Below, piece after piece: positions 8,671 to 15,456 of a DNA stretch of 22,245 nucleotides. The notes under the pieces are model-generated. The model was not told the origin of the DNA, did not search any database, and saw nothing but the letters and a program-made list of their open reading frames with translations. A program made the translations under genes and the position numbers. The stretch is from Eisenbergiella sp963559585 (GTDB lineage Bacteria > Bacillota > Clostridia > Lachnospirales > Lachnospiraceae): the NCBI GenBank assembly GCA_963559585.1, contig CAUWLJ010000059.1:1-22245 (forward strand), given 5' to 3'. The number at the start of each line of letters is the position of its first letter. Position 1 is the stretch's first letter.

Positions 8671-9019
8671 GTGGATATACTCCTTTCCGTTTGTCCACAG
8701 CCCTCCGGGCCGTGTGCGCGCGGGCGCGCTGACAGTAATTAATATATATATTTAGTAATCTTTATAGTAGGGGCTGTAGATATGTGGATAAGTGCCGAAA
8801 GCTCAGTGTTTTCAAGTTATCCACATCGGAATAACCTGTTTACAACCCCGGAATTGGCTGAGGGTAATTTTCAGGTTGTTCACAATGGTATTCAGGCCCG
8901 TTTAAGAAGGTTTTTGAAGGAAAATGTGGAATACACAGCCCATCCTCAGCCCTTCCACAGGCTGTAAACAGGAAAATAACAGAGTTATCCACATTTCAGG
9001 GCGCAAAAAATCCCTCTGC
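8671..9019. other. oriC core between dnaA and dnaN
   Basis: This 349-bp gene-free stretch holds the likely unwinding site and a DnaA-box cluster. Perfect boxes (TTATCCACA) lie at 8783-8791 (minus), 8817-8825 and 8985-8993 (plus). TTATACACA lies at 9020-9028 over the dnaA stop. Weaker boxes lie at 8876-8884 and 8925-8933. Inverted repeats at 8835-8844/8963-8972 and 8856-8863/8944-8951 share one centre near 8903.5. The dnaN-side end carries an AT-rich tract and a GC palindrome. The layout agrees with the dnaA-dnaN half of a B. subtilis-like bipartite origin. Confidence 0.9.
8735..8791 (-). other. DNA unwinding element with DnaA-trio-like repeats
   Basis: On the minus strand a perfect DnaA box (8783-8791) is followed by a weak box (TATCTACAG), a GCCCC step, then CTACTATAAAGATTACTA (8753-8770), which reads as 3-base units like the DnaA-trio of B. 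subtilis, then a TA-repeat tract (about 8735-8752). This is the expected order for strand opening. Next to it on the dnaN side lies the GC-only palindrome GCGCGCGGGCGCGC (8716-8729), an abrupt composition boundary. Confidence 0.75.
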
Positions 9020-10387
9020 TTATACACAGATCTTCTTTTTGATAATCTCAATGTTGTTTTTCAGCTCCTCGTTGGCCGCAAGCTCCTCCGCGATCTTGTT
9101 GGCGCCGTGGATAACCGTGGTGTGATCCTTTTTGCCAAGAAGCTTGCCGATGTTGGCCAGGGAGGTTTCGGTCAGCTCCCGGCACAGATACATCACCACC
9201 TGGCGGGGAAGGACGAATTCGGAGTTGCGCTTCTTGGAGGTGATGTCCTCCGGGGAAACGCCGTAATGCTCCGCAACCACGCGGATAATCAGCTCCGGCG
9301 TGATCATGTCCGGTTTGTCCGGGTTGATAATATCCTTTAAGGCGTCCTCGGCCAGCTCCAGGGTGATCTCAGGCTGATTCTCAATCTTGGATTTGGCGAT
9401 GATCCTGTTGAAAGCCCCCTCCAGCTCACGGATGTTGGATTTGATGTTGGTGGCAATGTACTGGAAGATGGAATCGTCTATTTTCTTATCATAATTCTCC
9501 GCATTTTTGCGCAGAATGGCCATTCTTGTCTCATAATCAGGGGGCTGAATATCCGCGATCAGGCCCCATTCAAAGCGGGAACGGAACCGCTCGTCCAGGG
9601 TTTCCATTTCCTTTGGCGGTTTATCGGAGGACAGGACGATCTGTTTTCCGGCGGCATGAAGCACGTTGAAGGTGTGGAAGAACTCCTCCTGCGTACTTTC
9701 TTTTCCTATTATAAATTGAATATCGTCGATCATGAGCACATCCACGGTGCGGTACTTGTCCCGCAGCTTGGTCATGGCCGCCGCATTACCGCCCCTGATG
9801 GACTCGATCACTTCGTTGGTGAAGGATTCACTGGTCACATAGATCACCTTCATTTCCGGATTCTGCTCCAGGACAAAATGGCCGATGGAGTGCATCAGGT
9901 GCGTCTTTCCCAGCCCTGCGCCTCCATATATATAGAGGGGATTGTAGGCCTCTCCCGGTGATTCCGCCACTGCCAGACAGGCAGAGTGGGCAAATTTGTT
10001 GTTGCTGCCCACCACAAAGGTGTCGAATTTGTACTTGGGATTCAGGTTTGCGTTCTCATAATTGATGTTGAAGGTAGCGTTAAAGGGAGACTTGAGATCC
10101 TCGGCCGGGGCCTTGTCCTTTTTCGCATCTTTTTCCAATATAAAGGAGACTTCATAGAAATGATCCATCATCTCGGAGACGGTCACTCGGAAGAAGTCCT
10201 TATATTTGGAAGAGATATAATTGAGCGCATGAGACTGATTGGAGGGGATGAGAATGATCATCACATCGTCCTCCACATCAAAAAACCGCAGCGGCTCTAT
10301 CCAAGTATGATAGGAAACGTCGGAAAGATCGTATTCCTTCCGTATGGTTTCCTTGATCTCGTCCCATTTCTCTTCGATAGGGTGCAT
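9020..10387 (-). CDS. dnaA: Chromosomal replication initiator DnaA
   Basis: This 455-residue AAA+ initiator binds DnaA boxes and opens the origin. Domain I spans about 1-80 and a short linker about 85-105. The AAA+ core has Walker A GGAGLGKT (155-162), Walker B VLMIDDIQ (217-224), sensor I LSSD (252-255), box VII DERFRSRFEWGL (265-276) and sensor II NIRELEGAFNR (318-328). Domain IV carries the DNA-recognition signature DHTTVIHG (421-428). The ATG at 10387 follows AGGAGG. The TAA stop lies inside a DnaA box (9020-9028), so this box also encodes the last residues. A promoter is visible upstream at 10427-10455. Confidence 0.98.
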   Translation of the reverse strand: MHPIEEKWDEIKETIRKEYDLSDVSYHTWIEPLRFFDVEDDVMIILIPSNQSHALNYISSKYKDFFRVTVSEMMDHFYEVSFILEKDAKKDKAPAEDLKSPFNATFNINYENANLNPKYKFDTFVVGSNNKFAHSACLAVAESPGEAYNPLYIYGGAGLGKTHLMHSIGHFVLEQNPEMKVIYVTSESFTNEVIESIRGGNAAAMTKLRDKYRTVDVLMIDDIQFIIGKESTQEEFFHTFNVLHAAGKQIVLSSDKPPKEMETLDERFRSRFEWGLIADIQPPDYETRMAILRKNAENYDKKIDDSIFQYIATNIKSNIRELEGAFNRIIAKSKIENQPEITLELAEDALKDIINPDKPDMITPELIIRVVAEHYGVSPEDITSKKRNSEFVLPRQVVMYLCRELTETSLANIGKLLGKKDHTTVIHGANKIAEELAANEELKNNIEIIKKKICV

Positions 10388-10426
10388 TTCATAAACCTCC
10401 TGAACAGGTACTTTTATATCAATCTT

Positions 10427-10455
10427 ATCTTACTCTAAAAGAATGCAAATATCAA
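10427..10455 (-). promoter_or_regulatory. dnaA promoter
   Basis: On the minus strand TTGATA (10450-10455) and TAAGAT (10427-10432) are 17 bases apart, about 40 bases before the dnaA start. A partial DnaA box lies just upstream (around 10469-10477), so autoregulation by DnaA is plausible but not shown. Confidence 0.65.
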
Positions 10456-10637
10456 ATGTTAATTATGGGGATAAGTTTTTTCCACATGGTGTGTAAAATA
10501 GGCTCCGTAATCCCCAATTCGGGCAAAATCAATGTGTAAATGTGGATAAGTGGAAAATAGAAATCAACATGTCCACATCCAGGAAATACAAGGGTTCAGA
10601 TTCATTTTTAAGGGAAAATTGTGAAGTTAGGAAAGAG

Positions 10638-10669
10638 TTATACACAAGTTATACACAAAATGTGGATAA
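10638..10669. promoter_or_regulatory. Cluster of three DnaA boxes
   Basis: TTATACACA occurs twice in the same orientation (10638-10646, 10649-10657), and TGTGGATAA, the reverse box, at 10661-10669. Starts are spaced 11 and 12 bases, about one helical turn each, so bound DnaA molecules would lie on one face of the DNA. Confidence 0.85.
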
Positions 10670-10837
10670 CTGTTTTGAAGGTGGACAACTCTGTTTGCAG
10701 CTTGTGGACGATTCTGAATGCCCCAGATCTTGTATGAAAAATGAAATTTAAATAACTAGATATTGTATTAGTGAAAACAACGATTTTTTTCCCTTTTTTT
10801 CGGCGTTTTTTTTATTCGGACAAAAGCGCATTTTTGC

Positions 10838-10866
10838 TTGACGGGAGGGCTTTCTTCCTATATAAT
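10838..10866 (+). promoter_or_regulatory. rpmH promoter
   Basis: TTGACG (10838-10843) and a perfect TATAAT (10861-10866) are separated by 17 bases, about 60 bases before the rpmH start. This is the strongest sigma-A-like promoter in the window, in keeping with a ribosomal protein gene. Confidence 0.85.
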
Positions 10867-10925
10867 CTGTAATGATATTTTCTGACACAACAGCAGATCA
10901 TATGAATGAAGGAGGTGCATCTTAC

Positions 10926-11060
10926 ATGAAAATGACATTTCAGCCCAAGAACAGGCAGAGAAATAAAGTCCATGGCTTCAGAGCCAGAATGAGTACTCCC
11001 GGCGGAAGAAAGGTACTGGCCGCAAGGAGAGCAAAAGGAAGAAAGAGATTATCCGCATAG
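10926..11060 (+). CDS. rpmH: Ribosomal protein bL34
   Basis: This 44-residue, very basic protein of the large ribosomal subunit has the family sequence MKMTFQPKNRQRNKVHGFRA, then RMSTPGGRKVLAARRAKGRKRLSA. The frame is open further upstream, but the ATG at 10926 gives the exact family N-terminus and follows GGAGG by 10 bases. It heads the rightward operon. Its stop overlaps the first base pairs of a hairpin with a U-tract, which may limit read-through into rnpA. Confidence 0.97.
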   Translation: MKMTFQPKNRQRNKVHGFRARMSTPGGRKVLAARRAKGRKRLSA

Positions 11061-11082
11061 GCCGCAGTTTTGTGGCCTTTTT
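11059..11082 (+). terminator. Possible attenuator between rpmH and rnpA
   Basis: An 8-bp stem (11059-11066 with 11071-11078, one G-U pair) with a four-base loop is followed by U residues. It starts within the rpmH stop codon and ends 20 bases before rnpA. It is short, so partial termination seems more likely than a full stop. Confidence 0.5.
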
Positions 11083-11102
11083 CTCATTTTGGAGAAAATT
11101 TT

Positions 11103-11438
11103 ATGATTTTTTCGGAAAGCTTAAAGAAGAATCAGGATTTCCAGGCAGTTTACAGGAAAGGTAAATCCTATGCCAACAGACTGCTGGTGATGTATGTGTT
11201 GGAAAATAACAGCGGCAGAAACAGGCTTGGAATATCCGTGAGTAAGAAGGTTGGAAACAGCGTTGTAAGGCATCATGTTACAAGGCTGGTTCGTGAAGGC
11301 TACAGACTGCATGAAAATATATTTAATAGTGGTTTGGATATAGTGGTGGTAGCCAGATCGAATGCCGCTTCGGCTTCCTACAGGGAAATCGAGAGCGCGC
11401 TGCTTCATTTAGGCAGGCTGCACAGGATCGTGCACTGA
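11103..11438 (+). CDS. rnpA: Ribonuclease P protein component
   Basis: This 111-residue protein assists the RNase P RNA in trimming 5' leaders from tRNA precursors. The central stretch NRLGISVSKKVGNSVVRHHVTRLVRE (40-65) aligns with the conserved RNR region. The usual VxRNRxKR there reads VVRHHVTR, so two of the conserved core residues differ. I chose the ATG at 11103, which starts MIFSESLKKNQDFQAVYRKG and follows GGAG at good spacing; an in-frame ATG at 11070 lies inside the attenuator hairpin and has no ribosome site. Its place after rpmH is standard. Confidence 0.95.
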   Translation: MIFSESLKKNQDFQAVYRKGKSYANRLLVMYVLENNSGRNRLGISVSKKVGNSVVRHHVTRLVREGYRLHENIFNSGLDIVVVARSNAASASYREIESALLHLGRLHRIVH

Positions 11439-11462
11439 ATCGTAATTGAAACGTAGAAAAAA

Positions 11463-11675
11463 ATGTGTAAAAAGGTTTTAATATTTTTGATAAAAGGATA
11501 CAGAAAGTATTTATCGCCCATGAAAAGCACCAAATGTCCTTATTTTCCCACCTGTAGCGAGTACGGGCTGGAGGCAGTGGAGAAGTACGGTGCGCTGAAG
11601 GGCGGCCTGCTTGCCCTTTGGAGAATCATCAGATGCAACCCCTTTTCCAGGGGAGGATACGACCCGGTTCCGTAG
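11463..11675 (+). CDS. yidD: Membrane protein insertion efficiency factor YidD
   Basis: This 70-residue protein has an amphipathic N-terminus (KKVLIFLIKGYRKYLSPMK) and the family core CPYFPTCSEYGLEAVEKYGA, followed by RIIRCNPFSRGGYDPVP. YidD helps YidC-dependent insertion of membrane proteins at the inner face of the membrane. The ATG at 11463 has only a weak, A-rich upstream site. It lies 24 bases after rnpA and 29 before yidC, the usual order. Confidence 0.95.
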   Translation: MCKKVLIFLIKGYRKYLSPMKSTKCPYFPTCSEYGLEAVEKYGALKGGLLALWRIIRCNPFSRGGYDPVP

Positions 11676-11704
11676 AGGAATCCGGCTGAAGGAGGACTAT
11701 TGTA

Positions 11705-13126
11705 TTGCCAGCGATTATTTTGACTAAGAGCACTACCCCCATCATTGGCTGGGTGGCGAGCCTGCTCGGCTACATCATGGAGGGAATTTTTAATCTCCTT
11801 GACCTGATCGGCATACCGAATATCGGGCTTGCCATCATTATTTTCACCATCGTCGTCTATATGCTCATGCTGCCGCTGACGATCAAGCAGCAGAAGTTTT
11901 CCAAGCTGAGCAACAAGATGAACCCGGAGCTGCAGGCGATCCAGAAGAAGTATAACGGAAGAAAAGATAATGAATCCATGATGGCCATGCAGAACGAGAC
12001 CCAGGCCGTATATGCGAAGTACGGCGTGTCTCCCATGGGAAGCTGTGTCCAGCTTCTGATCCAGATGCCCATTATCTTTGCATTGTATAAGGTGATATAC
12101 GCGATTCCCGCTTATATCGGCCAGGTGAAGGAAGCCTTCTTCCCTCTGGTGGACGAGCTGATTGCCCAGCCCGGGAGCGCGGAATTTATCCAGACCTTTA
12201 AGAATGCGCCCATGTATATCAATCAGTTCAGCCATGAGCAGTATCTTGCCGGAAATATGGATTATATCCGCAATACCTTTATTGACGTGCTGAACAAGGC
12301 GTCCACACCTGAGTGGACGAGCCTGGCTGAGAAGTTCCCTTCCCTGGCAGGAGATATTACTGCCACCACGGAGAAGCTTGTCACCTACAACAACTTCCTG
12401 GGCATGAATATCGGGGATTCCCCGTCCTATTTCCTGTCCAACGCCATTGCGGCGGGAAGCTTCCTTCTGATCATTGCGGCGCTGTCCATTCCCGTTCTGG
12501 CTGCTGTGACCCAGTGGCTGAATGTGAAGCTGATGCCTCAGGCAGATACGTCTTCCAACGGTCAGCAGAATACCATGATGCAGTCCATGAAGATGATGAA
12601 TACCATCATGCCTATCATGTCTGCCGTATTCTGTTTCTCCCTTCCTGCCGGCGTGGGCCTGTACTGGGTAGCCAGTGCAGTGGTGAGAAGCATCCAGCAG
12701 GTGGCCGTGAACAAGCACATTGACAAGATGGATTTTGATGCCCTGATTGAAAAGAACAGGGATAAGGCGGAAAAGAAGCAGGCGAAGCGGATTGAACAGA
12801 TGAAAAAGGCGGGAATTGATCCCAAGACCATCAATCAGTACGCCAGCATGAACACCAGGAAGGTGGCTCCTTCCGGCCCGGCGTCCCAGGGGACACAGAA
12901 CAGATCCTCCATCAGCGCCAAGGCCGGCAATATGTCCTCTGCCAGAACGCAGGAGGAGAAGGACGCTGCCATGAAGAAGGCCACTGAGATGTACAATCAG
13001 AAAGCGCCCAAGCCCGGAAGCATTACCGCCAAGGCCAACATGGTAAAGATCTATAACGAAAACAATAACAGGACCGGAAATAAAACCGGCAGGACCAGCG
13101 GCAACAAAAACAACGATAAGAAATAG
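11705..13126 (+). CDS. yidC: Membrane protein insertase YidC/SpoIIIJ/Oxa1 family
   Basis: This 473-residue insertase places proteins into the membrane alone or with the Sec translocon. Hydrophobic segments are visible at about 39-58, 112-135, 243-272 and 300-333, with a further one near 12-33. The conserved LPLTIKQQKFSKLS follows the early segment and GVGLYWVASAVVRSIQQ closes the core. There is no cleavable lipoprotein signal such as SpoIIIJ has. The groove arginine of SpoIIIJ-type proteins, five residues before the LPL proline, is Tyr52 here. The long C-terminal tail (about 340-473) is rich in Lys, Asn and Arg. The start is a TTG at 11705, nine bases after GGAGG; no ATG fits. Confidence 0.95.
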   Translation: MPAIILTKSTTPIIGWVASLLGYIMEGIFNLLDLIGIPNIGLAIIIFTIVVYMLMLPLTIKQQKFSKLSNKMNPELQAIQKKYNGRKDNESMMAMQNETQAVYAKYGVSPMGSCVQLLIQMPIIFALYKVIYAIPAYIGQVKEAFFPLVDELIAQPGSAEFIQTFKNAPMYINQFSHEQYLAGNMDYIRNTFIDVLNKASTPEWTSLAEKFPSLAGDITATTEKLVTYNNFLGMNIGDSPSYFLSNAIAAGSFLLIIAALSIPVLAAVTQWLNVKLMPQADTSSNGQQNTMMQSMKMMNTIMPIMSAVFCFSLPAGVGLYWVASAVVRSIQQVAVNKHIDKMDFDALIEKNRDKAEKKQAKRIEQMKKAGIDPKTINQYASMNTRKVAPSGPASQGTQNRSSISAKAGNMSSARTQEEKDAAMKKATEMYNQKAPKPGSITAKANMVKIYNENNNRTGNKTGRTSGNKNNDKK

Positions 13127-13184
13127 ACTCGGGCTGAACTGTTACTTTTTAGCTGCCGCACCGGGCGGCGGATTGGAGGAAATC

Positions 13185-13811
13185 ATGGAATTCGTAGAAT
13201 TTACTGCCAAGACAGTGGATGATGCCATCACAGCAGCATGCCAGAAGTTTCTTGTGACCAGTGACAGGCTGGAATATGAAGTGACGGAGGAGGGCTCCAC
13301 CGGCTTCCTTGGATTTAATGCAAAGCCGGCCAGGATCCTTGCCAGAGTGAAGGGGAGCGTGGAGGATACTGCCAGAGACTTCCTGAACGATGTGCTTTCC
13401 GCCATGAAAATGATGGTTGTGGTAGATGTGAATTATGATGAGGAGGATCATTTCCTGGACATCAATCTGAAGGGAGACGATATGGGCGTGCTGATCGGTA
13501 AAAGAGGCCAGACCCTGGATTCCCTGCAGTATCTGGTTTCCCTTGTGGTGAACAAGGAAGCGGAGGAGTACATCCGCGTGAAGGTGGACACCGAGGATTA
13601 CCGCAAGAGACGGAAGGAAACCCTTGAGAATCTGGCAAAGAACATTGCCTATAAGGTGAAGCGCACCAAGAGAAGCGTGTCCCTTGAACCGATGAATCCA
13701 TATGAGAGAAGGATCATTCATTCCGCGCTGCAGAATGATAAATTTGTGACCACCCACAGCGAGGGAGACGAGCCCTTCCGCCATGTGGTTGTGACGCTGA
13801 AAAGGCTGTAG
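13185..13811 (+). CDS. jag: RNA-binding protein Jag/KhpB
   Basis: This 208-residue protein has a Jag-N domain (about 1-52, EFTAKTVDDAITAA and GSTGFLGFNAKPARI), a KH domain with the GXXG loop in VLIGKRGQTLDSLQYL (102-117), and an R3H domain (MNPYERRIIHSAL, 170-182, ending in EPFRHVVVTL). In streptococci the homologue (KhpB/EloR) binds RNA with KhpA and affects cell elongation. An in-frame TTG at 13173 was rejected: the GGAGG at 13175-13179 overlaps it and sits five bases before the ATG at 13185. It follows yidC by 58 bases, a classic spoIIIJ-jag pair. Confidence 0.95.
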   Translation: MEFVEFTAKTVDDAITAACQKFLVTSDRLEYEVTEEGSTGFLGFNAKPARILARVKGSVEDTARDFLNDVLSAMKMMVVVDVNYDEEDHFLDINLKGDDMGVLIGKRGQTLDSLQYLVSLVVNKEAEEYIRVKVDTEDYRKRRKETLENLAKNIAYKVKRTKRSVSLEPMNPYERRIIHSALQNDKFVTTHSEGDEPFRHVVVTLKRL

Positions 13812-13831
13812 GAAGCATAAAAGGAAAGAAA

Positions 13832-13958
13832 GAAAATAAGCCTGATGGCTTATTTTCAATCAACAGTTTTGTGCCGGAGCGTCACAAAACTGTGAGTATC
13901 TCAGGTGAGAAACCATATGCGTGCTTTCTCACCGCGTCCGGAGCAAAAAGCGCTCCGG
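13832..13958 (+). repeat. Four-hairpin leader element, copy B
   Basis: This is the sense-strand equivalent of the element at 885-1015, here between jag and mnmE. Hairpin 1 arms are 13832-13842 and 13847-13857, hairpin 2 13863-13873 and 13883-13893, hairpin 3 13904-13912 and 13925-13933, hairpin 4 13938-13944 and 13952-13958. From hairpin 1 through the single-stranded part after hairpin 2 the two copies are identical for almost 70 bases; the rest differs at a handful of positions. The C-to-T change inside hairpin 3 keeps a U-G pair on the sense strand. The element ends two bases before the GGGAGG ribosome site of mnmE. Confidence 0.9.
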
Positions 13959-13971
13959 CAGGGAGGTAAAA

Positions 13972-15357
13972 ATGAAACAGACTGAAACGATTGCGGCAAT
14001 CGCAACCGCGCTGTCGGATTCCGGGATCGGAATTATCCGGATCAGCGGGCCGGAGGCGATAGAGGTTGGAAACAGGGTCTATCAGTCTAAGAATGGCTGC
14101 CATAATCTGAAGGGTTATGGCAGCCATACCATTCATTATGGTTTTATTGTGGATGGGGATGAGCTCCTGGATGAGGTGATGGCGGTCATTATGAAGGCCC
14201 CCAACAGCTATACAAAGGAGGATACCGTCGAGATCAACTGTCACGGCGGCGTCCTGATCATGCAGAAAATCCTGGAAACGGTGGTAAAAAACGGAGCCAG
14301 GCTGGCAGAGCCGGGAGAATTTACGAAAAGGGCATTCCTGAACGGACGGATCGACCTTGCGAGAGCGGAGGCGGTGATGGATATGATCCATTCCAGGAAT
14401 GAATATGCCCTGCGTTCTTCCATCAGCCAGCTGAAGGGCTCCGTTTCTGACTGTATCAAAGGTATGAGAAGGGAGATCCTTCATGAGATTGCCTTTATAG
14501 AATCGGCGCTTGACGATCCGGAACATATCAGCACGGAGGGATATTCGGAGAGGCTTCTGCCAAAGGTGGAGGAGCTGACGGCCAGATGTGAAAAGCTGAT
14601 CGCATCCGCAGCAAACGGGAGAGTGCTGAAGGAAGGGATCAATACGGTGATCGTGGGAAAGCCCAATGCGGGAAAATCCTCTCTGATGAATCTGCTTATC
14701 GGGCAGGAAAAGGCCATCGTCACAGAGGTGGCGGGAACCACAAGGGACGTGCTGGAGGAAAGCATCAGGCTGAACGGGATCAGTCTGAACATCATCGACA
14801 CGGCAGGAATCCGCTCTACGGAGGATGTGGTGGAGAAGATCGGCGTGGAGCGCGCCACCCGGTATGCCCAGGATGCGGATCTGCTCCTGTATGTGGTGGA
14901 TTCCTCCGTACCCATGGACGAGAGCGACCGCAGGATACAGGAGCTGATCCGGGGACGGAGGTGCATTGCCGTGCTGAACAAGACCGATCTGGAACAAGTG
15001 GTGACGGAGGAGGAGCTCAAGAAAACCCTTCCGGAGGGGATTCCGGTGATCAAAACCTCCACGCGGGAAAACACTGGTCTGGACGAATTGGAGCGCAGGG
15101 TGACGGAACTGTTCTTTGCCGGGGAGCTCAGATTTAACGAGGAAGTGATCATCACCAATCTTCGGCACAAGGAGGCTCTGGAGGAGGCCAGGGACAGCCT
15201 GGCCCAGGTGAAAGGAAGCCTGGAAACAGGGATGCCGGAGGATTTCTATTCCATCGATCTGATGAGTGCCTACGCTTCCCTGGGCAGGATCATCGGAGAG
15301 GAAGTGGGAGATGATCTGGTGAATGAGATTTTCAGTAAATTCTGTATGGGAAAGTAG
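13972..15357 (+). CDS. mnmE: tRNA modification GTPase MnmE
   Basis: This 461-residue GTPase acts with MnmG to build the 5-carboxymethylaminomethyl group on wobble uridine 34 of some tRNAs. The N-terminal folate-binding domain begins MKQTETIAAIATALSDSGIGIIRISG. The G domain shows GKPNAGKSS (229-237), AGTTRD (254-259), DTAG (276-279) and NKTD (336-339). The C-terminal catalytic cysteine lies in the final FCMGK (C458). The frame is open further upstream through the hairpin element, but the ATG at 13972 directly after GGGAGG gives the family N-terminus. MnmG, its partner, is not next door here: rarA and an unknown gene intervene. Confidence 0.97.
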   Translation: MKQTETIAAIATALSDSGIGIIRISGPEAIEVGNRVYQSKNGCHNLKGYGSHTIHYGFIVDGDELLDEVMAVIMKAPNSYTKEDTVEINCHGGVLIMQKILETVVKNGARLAEPGEFTKRAFLNGRIDLARAEAVMDMIHSRNEYALRSSISQLKGSVSDCIKGMRREILHEIAFIESALDDPEHISTEGYSERLLPKVEELTARCEKLIASAANGRVLKEGINTVIVGKPNAGKSSLMNLLIGQEKAIVTEVAGTTRDVLEESIRLNGISLNIIDTAGIRSTEDVVEKIGVERATRYAQDADLLLYVVDSSVPMDESDRRIQELIRGRRCIAVLNKTDLEQVVTEEELKKTLPEGIPVIKTSTRENTGLDELERRVTELFFAGELRFNEEVIITNLRHKEALEEARDSLAQVKGSLETGMPEDFYSIDLMSAYASLGRIIGEEVGDDLVNEIFSKFCMGK

Positions 15358-15456
15358 AAAAATGGGGCAGGCAGGAGCGTACAGCAGCCGAAAAGAATTT
15401 GCGGCAGGCTGAACCCACTGCTGTTTCAAGTGTAAGAACCGGAGGGAGGTGCTTTG

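Larger units (their letters stand above)
10388..10925. other. oriC upstream region between dnaA and rpmH
   Basis: This 538-bp gene-free stretch divides the two divergent blocks. DnaA boxes occur at 10541-10549 (minus, TTATCCACA), 10638-10646 and 10649-10657 (both plus, TTATACACA, only two bases apart), and 10661-10669 (minus, TTATCCACA). Several weaker partial boxes lie between 10465 and 10700. A T-rich stretch (about 10784-10814) follows. A dnaA promoter faces left and an rpmH promoter faces right. A short frame at 10542-10751 looks non-coding because it consists largely of DnaA boxes. Confidence 0.88.

Noticed and set aside
10542..10751. 69-codon frame in the origin upstream region
   Set aside because: It is made largely of DnaA boxes and weak boxes, and has no ribosome site of note.
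10784..10814. T-runs as a possible terminator
   Set aside because: No stable hairpin precedes the T-runs; they are better explained as AT-rich origin DNA upstream of the rpmH promoter.
13131..13145. Shared 15-mer GGGCTGAACTGTTAC at 13131 and 21812
   Set aside because: In a window of this size one or so 15-base match is expected by chance, and the flanks do not match.
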